From Rhodanobacter sp. L36 (GTDB lineage: Bacteria; Pseudomonadota; Gammaproteobacteria; Xanthomonadales; Rhodanobacteraceae): a stretch of DNA of 64,000 nucleotides. Shown here in pieces: positions 1-9,004 of the stretch. The notes beneath the pieces are model-generated. The model was not told the origin of the DNA and searched no databases. It saw only the letters and a list, made by a program, of their open reading frames with translations. Location of the stretch: positions 162,661 to 226,660 of the forward strand of contig NZ_LMUV01000003.1 of NCBI RefSeq assembly GCF_009765755.1, written 5' to 3'. Made by a program: the position numbers and the translations under genes. Positions within the stretch are counted from its first letter, which is position 1; each line of letters starts with the position of its first letter.

Positions 1-2564
1 TTGGTGTAGCTGCCGCTGAGAATGGTGCCGAAGCCGCCAAGCGCCGGTGCGAAGTTGCCGAACGGCAGGTTGAAGGTGGTCTGCAGACCTTTCACGTAAC
101 CGCGGCCGTCGTTGGTTGGCCCGGACACGATGCCTTCGGTGGTGCCCAGCTGCGCCTGTTGTGCGGGCGTCAGGTACGACGGAACCAGCGCGGCGAAGTC
201 ATACAGATAAGCCGCGGTCGGATTGATGTAATCCTTCAGCTTCAGGTAGTAACCCGACACCGAAATGTAGCCGCCACCACCGGCGCTGCGGCACAGGTCC
301 GACTGCTTCGCATCGCTGGCGTTGCACTGATAACCGGACGTGTCGCCGGACAGATAGTGCTCGTAGCTGATGTTGTAGTTGTCGGCCATGGTCGGCTTCA
401 GTTCGGCGTTGCCGCCGGTGGCGCTGAAGTACGACTGGTTCGGATCGGTTTCGGTCAGGTGCGTGATGTTGCCGGTAACGCCAAGGCTCGCGCTCATCTG
501 ATCCATGCGCGGCTGCGCCATCACGCGTGCCGCACTGACGCGCAGATCGTTGTTTTCGTTGAAGCTGAAAATCAGGTTGGCGCTCGGCAGGTAGCGGGTG
601 TAATTGGTTCCGCCACTCACCGGCACCAGGATCGCATTGGATTGGCCCGCGGCATTGGCAGTGGTCGCCGTCACACGCTGGCCGTCCGAGGTCTGATCCG
701 TGTGCGCCACCTGGATACCGACGTTGCCACGCAGGCCGACGCTGCCGACGGTGGTGTCGAGGTTGAACTGCAGATACGAGGTGAGATCGCGCTCGTTGAC
801 CTTCCAGTTCGGCGGTACTGCGATCGACGACAGCGAGGTCGGCAGTTCCGTGTACGTACCGTTGGAAATCATTTCGAGCGGGTTGTAGCAGGCCTGCTGA
901 CCGATGCCCATCCAGCCGAGCGGATCGCAGGTGCCGCCGGTGTACGGCGCGGTTTCAACCGGCGTATTGGTCGGGCTGAACACGCCGCCGCCCAAGGTAA
1001 GAAAGGTCTGGCCAATGGTGTAGTTTTTCTGCCGCGTACCGCGTACCACGCCGGCTTCGACGCTGGAGAATGGGCCGGACACGAAGTCACGCTTGACGCT
1101 CGCGCGCAGGTTGGCGAGATAGTCGTTGGTGCTTGGCTGGTTGATGAAACCAGCCTGCACCACGCCCGGGCTACCGCCTGCGCCCCAGCCCTGCGGGTCG
1201 GTGAGCACGATCTGGTTCGAGCCGTAATCGAGCATCGGGTCCAGGAAAAGCTTTCCGTTGGGAAGTTCGCTGAAACCGAGCGTATCGGTAGCGCCCGAGC
1301 CGACGTTGTAGCCGGTGCCCGAATAGCTCTCGAGCTGGAAGTCGCGACGATCGGCGCGCGAGTAATTGGCATCGAGTTCGCCGGACCAGTTGTCGCTGAA
1401 CTTGAACTCGTTGCGCCAGCCGATATTCCACACCTTCGCCTTGGTCTGGTTGTAGTCGTTGCGGATCACGCCCTTGACGTTGTCGTAGGTGCCGCTCTGC
1501 ACGAAACCGTTCTGCGAGTTGTAGCCCGGCTCAAGCGAAACGCCCGAGCCATAGGCGAGCGGAAACTCGATGCCCTTGGCTTGCTGGGTTTCCTTGAAGT
1601 TGTCGTAGGTCAGGTCCAGCGTGCTGTTGATGAATTCGTTCGGCTTCCACTGGAACGAGGTCAGCAGGCCCTGGCGCTTGAACGTATCGGAGATGCCGTA
1701 GTTTTTGGAACCGCCGACCAGCAGCGAACCATCGCTCGCATTGGCGTAGCCCCACGGTGCCTGATGCTCGATCTGCGACGGGTTCGATTCCAGATCGACG
1801 CCCAGCGTGACGCCGAACGTGTGATCGGCGAACTGATCGACCCAAATGCCATTGACGTTGTAGCCCTTGTCGCTCACGCCGGGACCCGGCGACAACTGGC
1901 TCTTGCCGTCCCACACGTAACGCGCATTGACCGCGCCTTCCGCCTTGTCCTTGTCCAGCGGTCGGATGGTCTGCATGTCGACCGTGCCGGCGAGGCCCTG
2001 GCCGATCATGTTGGCCGACGGTGTCAGGTGCACGATCACGTTGTCGAACCAGCTCGCCGGATACTGATCGAACTGCACGTCACGATTGTTCGACGTGGAA
2101 ACCTGCTGGCCGCCGTTGACCAGCGCGGTGCTGAAGTCCGGACCCAGGCCATGGATGCTCAGTACCTGTGGGCGTCCGCTCACCGTCTGGACGGCCAAAC
2201 CGGGCAGGCGGCCGAGCGAGTCGGCAATGCTGGTGCCGGGCAGTTTGCCGATCTGCTCGGACGACACCGCTTCGACGATGGTGTCGGCGTTCTTCTTGAT
2301 CGCGGTGGAATTCTCGATGCTGCTGACGAAGCCGCTGACCTGCACGGCTTCAAGCTTTTTCACCTTCGGCGCGTCTTTCGACTTCGCGTTGGCACGCGCC
2401 TGTGCAGCCGTCGTGTCGTCGGCGGGAGCGGTGGTGTCCTGTGTCGCCCATGCCTTGCTGCCCGCATCGTCCGCCTTCGGTGTCGTTGCGGCGTATGCGG
2501 CAAAGGTCGAGCTGAAGCAGATCGACGCCAGCGCCATGGCCAGCACATTACGTTTGAGTATCAC
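1..2564 (-). CDS. TonB-dependent outer-membrane receptor (3' end beyond window)
   Basis: Outer-membrane, TonB-energised transporter; the partner gene suggests a maltose/alpha-glucan type ligand. About 854 residues are visible and the C-terminus lies beyond the left edge. I start at a GTG (2562-2564) preceded by a strong GGGAGGGG ribosome site. A signal peptide covers about residues 1-26, then a charged Ala/Lys-rich linker, then the plug domain with typical stretches (EAVQVSGF, IGKLPGTSIADSLGRLPG, GPDFSTALVNG), followed by barrel sequence rich in Tyr, Asn and Gly. The plug type matches the large sugar-associated receptors of Xanthomonas and Caulobacter (family knowledge). It diverges from an alpha-glucosidase and shares an intergenic region with two operator-like boxes. 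Ligand identity is inference. Confidence 0.93.
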   Translation of the reverse strand, partial: MILKRNVLAMALASICFSSTFAAYAATTPKADDAGSKAWATQDTTAPADDTTAAQARANAKSKDAPKVKKLEAVQVSGFVSSIENSTAIKKNADTIVEAVSSEQIGKLPGTSIADSLGRLPGLAVQTVSGRPQVLSIHGLGPDFSTALVNGGQQVSTSNNRDVQFDQYPASWFDNVIVHLTPSANMIGQGLAGTVDMQTIRPLDKDKAEGAVNARYVWDGKSQLSPGPGVSDKGYNVNGIWVDQFADHTFGVTLGVDLESNPSQIEHQAPWGYANASDGSLLVGGSKNYGISDTFKRQGLLTSFQWKPNEFINSTLDLTYDNFKETQQAKGIEFPLAYGSGVSLEPGYNSQNGFVQSGTYDNVKGVIRNDYNQTKAKVWNIGWRNEFKFSDNWSGELDANYSRADRRDFQLESYSGTGYNVGSGATDTLGFSELPNGKLFLDPMLDYGSNQIVLTDPQGWGAGGSPGVVQAGFINQPSTNDYLANLRASVKRDFVSGPFSSVEAGVVRGTRQKNYTIGQTFLTLGGGVFSPTNTPVETAPYTGGTCDPLGWMGIGQQACYNPLEMISNGTYTELPTSLSSIAVPPNWKVNERDLTSYLQFNLDTTVGSVGLRGNVGIQVAHTDQTSDGQRVTATTANAAGQSNAILVPVSGGTNYTRYLPSANLIFSFNENNDLRVSAARVMAQPRMDQMSASLGVTGNITHLTETDPNQSYFSATGGNAELKPTMADNYNISYEHYLSGDTSGYQCNASDAKQSDLCRSAGGGGYISVSGYYLKLKDYINPTAAYLYDFAALVPSYLTPAQQAQLGTTEGIVSGPTNDGRGYVKGLQTTFNLPFGNFAPALGGFGTILSGSYT

Positions 2565-2720
2565 CGTGATCCCCTCCCAGGGTTGCGCATTGCTTGTTGT
2601 CGTTCGGCATGGTCTTAGCCGCTGCCGTTGTATCGATTCGTCGATGACGCATCACGTCGTGACGCGGTCCATCTGCGTGGCGGCCATGGTAGGGCCGCGC
2701 TCCAGCAGTGATGCGTTTCA

Positions 2721-2938
2721 TGCATACGTATTCATTGTGCTGCTATGCATCGCAAATGCCTCGACGTGCATCTCATCCACTGGATCGGGCGGACGCTCGT
2801 ACGAATGGAGTGAAATCGCGATGACTGCAGCAACCGCAACGAACGAACATCGATGCATCGACCGCCAGCGAGCACACATGGTCGATGCGAACGCGCCATG
2901 TTGCGCCGCGATGAAGCACGTCCATGAATACGTATGCA
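2721..2938. promoter_or_regulatory. Two inverted copies of a near-palindromic operator-like box
   Basis: The 434-bp region 2565-2998 between the receptor and the alpha-glucosidase contains no gene. The 15-mer TGCATACGTATTCAT (2721-2735) recurs exactly, inverted, at 2924-2938. Each copy is itself a near palindrome around ATACGTAT with one mismatched pair, the form expected of a LacI- or TetR-type dimer site. A perfect 12-bp palindrome TCGATGCATCGA lies between them at 2850-2861. One box is near the start of each divergent gene, which fits coordinated sugar-responsive control. No regulator gene is adjacent, so the binding protein is unknown. Confidence 0.55.
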
Positions 2939-2998
2939 CTCTCGCCATGGCATCGACATGCTGCCATTAAGCTGCCCGCTAGCCACGAGGACCCGCTG

Positions 2999-4690
2999 AT
3001 GAGCGTCGCCGACATGCGGGTCGAACATCCAACAGAACCGCGCTCATCCGAGCAGCGTCCAGAGCAGCAAATGATCGACATCCCCTGGTGGCGTGGAGCC
3101 GTCACCTATCAGATTTATCCGCGCAGCTTCCTGGATACCGACGGTGACGGCGTAGGTGATCTTCCGGGCATCATCGATCGGCTGGACTATGTGGCGAGCC
3201 TCGGCGTCGACGCGATCTGGATCGCGCCGTTCTTCAAATCGCCGATGGCGGATTTCGGTTACGACATTGCCGACTATCGCGATGTCGATCCGTTGTTCGG
3301 GACGCTGGAAGATTTCGATCACCTGCTGGCGAAAGCGCATCGTCTCGGCCTGAAAGTGATGATCGACCAGGTGCTGAGCCATACCTCGATGGAACACGAG
3401 TGGTTTCGGCAGAGCCGCGCCAGCCGCGATAATTCCAAGTCCGACTGGTATGTGTGGGCTGACGCACGCGAGGACGGCAGCGCGCCGAACAACTGGCTGT
3501 CGCTGTTCGGTGGTTCGGCCTGGCAATGGGAACCACGTCGCGGCCAGTATTACCTGCACAACTTTCTCGCCGCGCAACCCGACCTCAATTTTCACAATCC
3601 GCAGGTGCAGGCAGCGGCGCTCGACAACGTGCGTTTCTGGCTCGATCGCGGCGTGGACGGCACACGACTGGACGCGATCAACTTCTGTTTCCACGATCAG
3701 CAGCTGCGTGACAACCCGCCCAAGCCGAAGGAAAAACGCACCGGTCGTGGCTTCAGTCCCGACAATCCGTACGCGTTCCAGTACCACTACTACAACAACA
3801 CGCAGCCGGAGAACCTCGCGTTTCTCGCCGAGCTGCGCGCGCTGATGGACGGCTATACGGATGTCGCCGCGCTGGGCGAAATATCCTCGGAAGATTCACT
3901 CGCCACGATGGCCGAATACACCAGCGACCATCGCCTGCACATGGGCTACAGCTTCGAATTGCTCACCGACGATTTCAGCGCCGCGCATATCCGCGACACG
4001 GTGCAGATGCTGGAGTCGAAGATGACCCAGGGCTGGCCGTGCTGGGCGATCTCCAACCACGACGTCGAACGCGTTCTCACGCGCTGGGGCAGGGGAAAAT
4101 CGTCGGCACAACTGGCGAACTTGCTTACCGCGATGGTCTGTTCGCTGCGCGGATCGGTGTGCGTCTACCAGGGCGAAGAGCTCGGGCTCACCGAAGCTGA
4201 CGTGCCTTACGAAGCATTGCAGGATCCGTACGGCATCGCGTTCTGGCCGCAGTTCAAAGGTCGCGACGGTTGCCGCACGCCGATGCCGTGGACCGATGGT
4301 GACCACGCAGGTTTCAGCAACGGCAGGCCGTGGTTGCCGGTGCCGGAGGAACATCGCGCACTGGCGGTCAACGAGCAGGAAGCACAACCGACGTCGGTAT
4401 TGAACGGCTTTCGCACTTTCATGCACTGGCGCAAGGCGCAACCGGCGCTGCGCTGGGGCGATATTCGTTTTGTCGACACCGCCGAACCTGTGCTTGCATT
4501 CACTCGCAGTCTGGACGGCCAAACGGTGTTGGTAATTTTCAACCTGTCGAGCGATTCGGTTGCGATCCTGCTGCCACTGCCGACGGGTTCGCTGCAGATT
4601 CTCGAAGGCCATGGCCTTGCGCAGGGCCAGCGCGATGGCGATCAACTCGTGTTGCCCGCCTATGGCGCATGGTTTGCACAGGTCGGCTGA
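2999..4690 (+). CDS. GH13 alpha-glucosidase
   Basis: Hydrolyses terminal alpha-linked glucose from maltose-type oligosaccharides, probably intracellular because no signal peptide is seen. 563 residues from the chosen ATG at 2999, which follows CGAGGA by a suitable distance; an in-frame ATG at 2924 gives 25 more residues but overlaps the operator-like box. The GH13 regions appear in order: VMIDQVLSHTS (about 120-130), GTRLDAINF with nucleophile Asp225, ALGEISSED with acid/base Glu294, and ISNHDVER with His354 and Asp355. The C-terminal part is a beta domain. Length and order match oligo-1,6/alpha-glucosidases of xanthomonads. It diverges from the receptor, suggesting an uptake-and-hydrolysis unit. 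Exact linkage preference cannot be read from the sequence. Confidence 0.95.
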   Translation: MSVADMRVEHPTEPRSSEQRPEQQMIDIPWWRGAVTYQIYPRSFLDTDGDGVGDLPGIIDRLDYVASLGVDAIWIAPFFKSPMADFGYDIADYRDVDPLFGTLEDFDHLLAKAHRLGLKVMIDQVLSHTSMEHEWFRQSRASRDNSKSDWYVWADAREDGSAPNNWLSLFGGSAWQWEPRRGQYYLHNFLAAQPDLNFHNPQVQAAALDNVRFWLDRGVDGTRLDAINFCFHDQQLRDNPPKPKEKRTGRGFSPDNPYAFQYHYYNNTQPENLAFLAELRALMDGYTDVAALGEISSEDSLATMAEYTSDHRLHMGYSFELLTDDFSAAHIRDTVQMLESKMTQGWPCWAISNHDVERVLTRWGRGKSSAQLANLLTAMVCSLRGSVCVYQGEELGLTEADVPYEALQDPYGIAFWPQFKGRDGCRTPMPWTDGDHAGFSNGRPWLPVPEEHRALAVNEQEAQPTSVLNGFRTFMHWRKAQPALRWGDIRFVDTAEPVLAFTRSLDGQTVLVIFNLSSDSVAILLPLPTGSLQILEGHGLAQGQRDGDQLVLPAYGAWFAQVG

Positions 4691-4708
4691 GCGGAAACTA
4701 TTTCCGCT
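4690..4708. terminator. Hairpin overlapping two convergent stop codons
   Basis: AGCGGAAA (4690-4697), a 3-nt loop, and TTTCCGCT (4701-4708) form a perfect 8-bp stem between the convergent alpha-glucosidase and M28 peptidase genes. It covers both stop codons. There is no long T-run on either side, so termination efficiency is uncertain. Confidence 0.45.
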
Positions 4709-6356
4709 GGCTGCTTGTTGCATCGCGAATGGCGCGGAATTCCGAGTCCTTGCTCCAGTCCGGCCACTCACCGGAATTCGCCAGGTTGCCGCCGAGCGTG
4801 TAGAGCAATTGCAGGTCTCGCGCCATGCCGGTGAACGGCCAGCTGGCCTGCCATTCGTCCGCAGGCTGGTGATAGCGATTGGCCGTGTAGTCGTCATCCG
4901 CCGCTTTGCCGGCTGCGACGCCGCCATCGATCCAGTCGTTGCCGGAACCGAATGAAATCGCCGGCACGCCGCGCTTGGCGAACGAAAAATGATCGGAGCG
5001 AAAGAAACCGCCGGCCTCGGGTTTGGGATCGGCGGAGTACGTCATGCCGTGGGTTTTCGCATCGGCGATCAGGTTGTCCAGCAGGCCGAGCTTTGCGCTG
5101 CCGGCGATGGTGAAGTCGCGCGATGGCCCGTGCGGATCGAGCGCGTCCATGTTGATCACGCCGGCGGTGGTGGCGAGCGGATATAACGGCTTCGAGGCGT
5201 AGTACTCCGAGCCGAGCAGGCCCTTTTCCTCGGCGGTGACATTGAGGAACACGATCGAACGCTGCGGTTTCGGCGCATGCGAAAACGCGCGTGCCAGTTC
5301 GATCAGCGCTGCCGTGCCCGTCGCGTTGTCGACGGCGCCGTTGTAGATGCGATCGCCTTTCGCGTCGGGCTGGCCCACGCCGAGATGATCCCAGTGCGCG
5401 CTGTAGATCACCGTTTCGTCCGGGCGTTTGCTGCCCTCGATGCGGCCGACAATGTTGTGCGTGGTGATGACTTTCGAGTCGACCTTGAAATTCGCTGAAA
5501 GGGTTTCGCCTTGCAGCACAACGGGCGTGAACGCGCGCGTCTGCGCCTGCTTTTTCAACGTGTCGAAATCCAGCCCGGCGTTCCTGAACATCGCCACGGC
5601 GAGATCGCGCTGGATCCAGCCTTCGATCTGTGGATGCACGGACGATGGATGATCGCGCACGATGTCGAACATCGTGTTGGTGTTGGAATTCTTCACCGTT
5701 GCCCAACCGTACGATGCCGGCGCGGTTTCGTGGATGACCAGCATGCCGAGCGCGCCCTGCCGCGCGGCTTCTTCGTACTTGTACGTCCAGCGGCCGTAGT
5801 AGGTCATGGCCTTGCCGCCGAAGTCACCCTTGCCCGTTTCGAAATCGGGATCGTTCACCAGCACCACCGCGATCTTGCCGCGCAGGTTCGCGCCCTTGAA
5901 ATCATCCCAATGTCGCTCGGGCGCCTTGACGCCGTAGCCGACAAACACCAGTGGCGCGTGCGCAACCGCGACGGTGGTCGTGCCGTCCATCGGCGCGCGC
6001 ATCGCGATCTGTTCGCCCTGTTTCAAGGCCATGCGCTTGCCACCCATATCCAGCGAAAGCGAGGGCGTGCCGATGATGTTGCTGCGCAGCAAGGGCACAT
6101 TCTGCGTCCATGCGCGCTTGCCGTTCACAACATCGCCACCGGGTTGCAGGCCGACGGCTTTCCACTGTGACGTGACGTAATCGATGACTTTCGCTTCCGC
6201 CGGCGTCGCCGGCCCGCGTCCTTCGAACGCATCGGAAGAAAGCGTCTTCACCTCTTCCGACAAGTGGTGCGGGTCGATCGTCGGTGCGTTGGAAGTGGCT
6301 GCTGGCGACGCCGAAGAAACGGCAAGGGCGAGGGCGGAAAACATCATGCGTTTCAC
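4698..6356 (-). CDS. Exported M28-family metallopeptidase
   Basis: Zinc aminopeptidase/carboxypeptidase-type enzyme with a PA-like insert, predicted periplasmic or secreted. From GTG 6356 (552 residues) a signal peptide MMFSALALAVSSASPAA is at the extreme N-terminus; an ATG three codons later is an alternative. The co-catalytic zinc ligands are visible in order: His in YSAHWDHLGVG, Asp in GAVDNATGTAAL, the Glu-Glu pair in TAEEKGLLGS, Asp in GVINMDALD, and His in RYHQPADEW. The insert before the catalytic domain (about 110-290) resembles a protease-associated domain. Converges on the alpha-glucosidase and stands about 105 bp downstream of the PepSY gene. Substrate unknown. Confidence 0.9.
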   Translation of the reverse strand: MKRMMFSALALAVSSASPAATSNAPTIDPHHLSEEVKTLSSDAFEGRGPATPAEAKVIDYVTSQWKAVGLQPGGDVVNGKRAWTQNVPLLRSNIIGTPSLSLDMGGKRMALKQGEQIAMRAPMDGTTTVAVAHAPLVFVGYGVKAPERHWDDFKGANLRGKIAVVLVNDPDFETGKGDFGGKAMTYYGRWTYKYEEAARQGALGMLVIHETAPASYGWATVKNSNTNTMFDIVRDHPSSVHPQIEGWIQRDLAVAMFRNAGLDFDTLKKQAQTRAFTPVVLQGETLSANFKVDSKVITTHNIVGRIEGSKRPDETVIYSAHWDHLGVGQPDAKGDRIYNGAVDNATGTAALIELARAFSHAPKPQRSIVFLNVTAEEKGLLGSEYYASKPLYPLATTAGVINMDALDPHGPSRDFTIAGSAKLGLLDNLIADAKTHGMTYSADPKPEAGGFFRSDHFSFAKRGVPAISFGSGNDWIDGGVAAGKAADDDYTANRYHQPADEWQASWPFTGMARDLQLLYTLGGNLANSGEWPDWSKDSEFRAIRDATSSQRK

Positions 6357-6461
6357 GGGCAGCACCTGTCGGAGGGAACCACGCGATACTAGTGAGCACG
6401 CTTGCGACGGTCCAGCCAAGAGAAGGCTGCCCGCATCCGGACAGCCCTTCGTGGCAATCAT

Positions 6462-6884
6462 TCACTCGGCGCCGATCACCTTGCCGCTGTCTGCATCCAC
6501 CTTGACCTTGACGTGTTTGCCAGATGGATTTTTTGCTTTGGCCTTCCATATGCCATCGTCGAATTTCACATCGTGCACATCGGTATAGCCTTGCGTGGTG
6601 AGCGCGGCATTGATGTCGTGTTTGCTCAGTTTCGAGACCTGCTTGTCGGGATAAACCTGACCGGTTTTCGCATCGACGCGCAGCTTCACACTCTTGCCGT
6701 TGGCACTCTTCGCATCGGCCTGCCACATGCCGTCCTTGAACTTGAGGTCATTGACGTGGGTATAACCCTGCTCGGTCAGGCGGGTCTGCACCTGCGGTTC
6801 TGTCATGGCCTGCTGCTGCGCCATCACCGCGCTCGACACGCCCAGGGCGAGCGCAAGGGACAACGTCGCGATCCTGTTTTTCAT
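6462..6884 (-). CDS. Exported protein with two PepSY-like repeats
   Basis: Small periplasmic protein of 140 residues. The ATG at 6884 follows GAGGAAC closely; a longer upstream reading is less likely because it precedes the signal peptide MKNRIATLSLALALGVSSAVMA. The mature part contains two copies of the same unit: an alpha segment with Gln-Gly-Tyr-Thr, then a V-x-D-L/V-K-F-x-D-G-x-W strand and a V-K-V/L-x-V-D-A strand (copies at about 50-90 and 100-138). This is the PepSY/YPEB pattern, proposed to inhibit peptidases. It sits next to the M28 peptidase on the same strand, so a modulatory role is possible but is inference. Confidence 0.82.
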   Translation of the reverse strand: MKNRIATLSLALALGVSSAVMAQQQAMTEPQVQTRLTEQGYTHVNDLKFKDGMWQADAKSANGKSVKLRVDAKTGQVYPDKQVSKLSKHDINAALTTQGYTDVHDVKFDDGIWKAKAKNPSGKHVKVKVDADSGKVIGAE

Positions 6885-6955
6885 GCTCGGTTCCTCGCTG
6901 CGTTTAAGGAGCGCCGAGTCTTCGCCCGCGCACGCCAACAAGCCGTGAACGACGG

Positions 6956-7207
6956 CTAGCGCGGGACGCTGCTGTTGGCAGATACCAGTACCACCGGGCG
7001 CTCGACCATCAACTCGTCGCTGGTCACGATGCCGCGGCGGAACATCGTGTAGCCGTACCAGTGCGAGCGACCCGGCTCGATCGCCACGTCGTACGTCTTG
7101 CCCGCGCGCTGGAGACGCGTCTGCATTACTCCGTCGACATACGCACCGTCGCCCTCGCCCTCGCGTTTCAGCCTCACGCTGTGATCCACGTGGTCGACCG
7201 CGATCAC
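6956..7207 (-). CDS. Small ORF overlapping the end of the PD40 lipoprotein gene
   Basis: An 83-residue reading frame starting at a GTG whose last bases overlap the TGA stop of the preceding gene (GTGA, 7204-7207), a layout typical of translational coupling. GAGAG lies a few bases upstream. The product is basic-to-neutral, rich in Val, Arg and Gly, with segments such as GRSHWYGYTMFRRG and SDELMVERPVVLV that look like coding sequence. I do not recognise a family. The alternative is that a frameshift split one gene, but the upstream protein ends naturally in the pattern usual for its beta-propeller. Confidence 0.5.
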   Translation of the reverse strand: MIAVDHVDHSVRLKREGEGDGAYVDGVMQTRLQRAGKTYDVAIEPGRSHWYGYTMFRRGIVTSDELMVERPVVLVSANSSVPR

Positions 7208-8115
7208 GGTCGCGCTCTCAGCCAGGGTGCCAGCGGGACGCTCCAGATATGGTTGCTGCCCCGGTTCGCTGCCGTGGCGATCGCGGCGCCGGGCAATGCA
7301 TGGTCGCTGGTGAAATACAGCGTGCGGTGATCGGGGCTGAGGTGCGAGCCCCATGGCTGGTACGGGTTCAGCGCATCGCCCATGTCGACGGGCGCGCTCC
7401 ATCGCCCGCCCTTGCGAAAGGCGATGTAGAGGCGGTCGGGCTTGCCCTTGCCGGCGTAGTTGGCGTCGAACACGATGAACGAACCGTCCGGTGCAATCGC
7501 CGGATCGAGCTTGTGCGCGTTCGCGTCGCCGAGTTCGACGAGGGTCGGCGGGAGGTAGCTGCCGTTGCGATAGGCCGTTCGATACAAACGGAAGTCGTGC
7601 CCGGGTGGATCGGCCTGCTGGAAATACACGTCGCCGTTCGCGGCGATCGTCGGCGCAAAGGTGCGCGTGGTTGCGTTCACCGTATCGGGAAAACGGGTGG
7701 GCTTGGCCCAGCCGTCACCTTGGCGATCGACGCGCCACAGGTGTCCCCCGTGCAGCGGCTGGCCGCCATCGCTGTCGGGCCGGTTGGAGGTGAACACGAT
7801 GAACGACCCCTCCGGTGACACCACCGGATCGTGGTCCATCCAGATTCCCGAAAAAGTCGCGACTTGTGGCGTCAACCATGTGCCCGCCACGCGATGGGAA
7901 ACCATGATCGTCACGCCGGCCTTCGTCTCTTGATCGAAGTACACAGTGTTGCCGTCGGGCGTGAAAGTCAGGCAATCCACGCCGCCGGGCGCGGAGATCA
8001 CGTCCGGCGCGAAGACGGTAGGGGACACCCTGGCCGACGTATCGCTGGTGCGCGCATTGCAACCGATGCCGAGCAGGCAGACGCCGAGCAGCGCGAAAAG
8101 TGTCCGACCGGGCAT
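7204..8115 (-). CDS. PD40/TolB-like beta-propeller lipoprotein
   Basis: 303 residues from the ATG at 8115, which has an AGGGAAA ribosome site. The N-terminus LFALLGVCLLGIGC is a lipoprotein signal with a Cys near residue 21, so membrane anchoring is expected. The rest consists of repeated blades with the PD40 pattern (DCLTFTPDGNTVYF, DPVVSPEGSFIVFTSNR, APTIAANGDVYF, DPAIAPDGSFIVFDAN, GSHLSPDHRTLYFTSD). Such WD40-like propellers act in protein binding or envelope sensing; the specific partner is unknown. It lies between the LytTR regulator genes and the PepSY/M28 genes on the same strand. Confidence 0.85.
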   Translation of the reverse strand: MPGRTLFALLGVCLLGIGCNARTSDTSARVSPTVFAPDVISAPGGVDCLTFTPDGNTVYFDQETKAGVTIMVSHRVAGTWLTPQVATFSGIWMDHDPVVSPEGSFIVFTSNRPDSDGGQPLHGGHLWRVDRQGDGWAKPTRFPDTVNATTRTFAPTIAANGDVYFQQADPPGHDFRLYRTAYRNGSYLPPTLVELGDANAHKLDPAIAPDGSFIVFDANYAGKGKPDRLYIAFRKGGRWSAPVDMGDALNPYQPWGSHLSPDHRTLYFTSDHALPGAAIATAANRGSNHIWSVPLAPWLRARP

Positions 8116-8251
8116 GTCGTTTCCCTGATGACGATGCCGTCGCGGCACCGATAGCAGCGGGAATGCTGGGGCAGTGCGGGTGGCCGCGCACACTTTTTGT
8201 GTCGACCGACTCGAGCTGGGTGACGAAAGGTCGGTTGGCGGGGATCAGCGG

Positions 8252-9004
8252 TCAGCGCAGGCCGAGCGCCGCGCGCGCCCCGGCGCGGAAGCGGCGGCTG
8301 AGATCCAGCCGCGTACCGTCGCGCAGCACCACTTCGGCGTGACCCTGGAACAATGTGTGCACTTCGCGGATGCGATCCACGTTGACCACGATGCTGCGAT
8401 GGATGCGCAGGAAATCATTCGGATCCAGCGATTCCAGCAGATGCCGCAGCGTTTCCCGATGCAGGAAGCATTTGCCGCCCACATGGATGCGCACGTAGTT
8501 GCCGTCGGCACGCACCCAGTCGATATCGCTGACCGGAATCACGCGGCTGTGCTCGCCGGTGTTGACGCTGATACGGCGCAGATAGTTGCCGGCCACGTCG
8601 TTCGCTGCGGCATGCGTCGAGACGTTCATGCCGTACCAGTGTTTTTTCACCCGGCCCATGGCCTGATCGAAGCGCTGCTGGTCGATCGGTTTCAACACGT
8701 AGTCGATCGCATTGGCGTCGAACGCCGCCAGCGCATGTTCGGCAAAGGCAGTGGCGAACACCAGCAGCGGCAAGGGTGCTTTCGGCAGGCTGTGCAGCAG
8801 ACCGAAACCATCCTTGCCGGGCATCTGGATGTCGAGAAACATCAGGTCCGGCTCCAGCGCCGCCACAGCCTGCAACGCTTCGCTGGCGTTGCCGCACTCG
8901 CCGACGATCTCGATGTCGGCGTGGGATGCCAGCGCCTGCCGAATGGCCAGCCGCGCGAGGACCTCGTCATCGACCAGCAAGGTGCGGATGCGCGGCGCGT
9001 TCAT
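8252..9004 (-). CDS. LytTR-family response regulator
   Basis: 250-residue response regulator. The receiver domain (about 7-120) shows LLVDDE, the phospho-acceptor Asp in LMFLDIQMPG, and the conserved Lys in YVLKPID. The C-terminal LytTR DNA-binding domain (about 145-245) contains IDWVRADGNYVRIHVGG and FLRIHRSIVVNVDRI. The ATG at 9004 overlaps the kinase stop codon as ATGA, so the two are translationally coupled. A longer frame running back to 9388 lies wholly inside the kinase gene and was rejected. Target promoters are unknown. Confidence 0.94.
   Translation of the reverse strand: MNAPRIRTLLVDDEVLARLAIRQALASHADIEIVGECGNASEALQAVAALEPDLMFLDIQMPGKDGFGLLHSLPKAPLPLLVFATAFAEHALAAFDANAIDYVLKPIDQQRFDQAMGRVKKHWYGMNVSTHAAANDVAGNYLRRISVNTGEHSRVIPVSDIDWVRADGNYVRIHVGGKCFLHRETLRHLLESLDPNDFLRIHRSIVVNVDRIREVHTLFQGHAEVVLRDGTRLDLSRRFRAGARAALGLR

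Noticed and set aside
159-2618. An 819-codon open frame on the plus strand
   Set aside because: It lies wholly antisense to the TonB-dependent receptor, has low-complexity His/Arg/Val composition typical of a shadow of a GC-rich gene, and no family signature.
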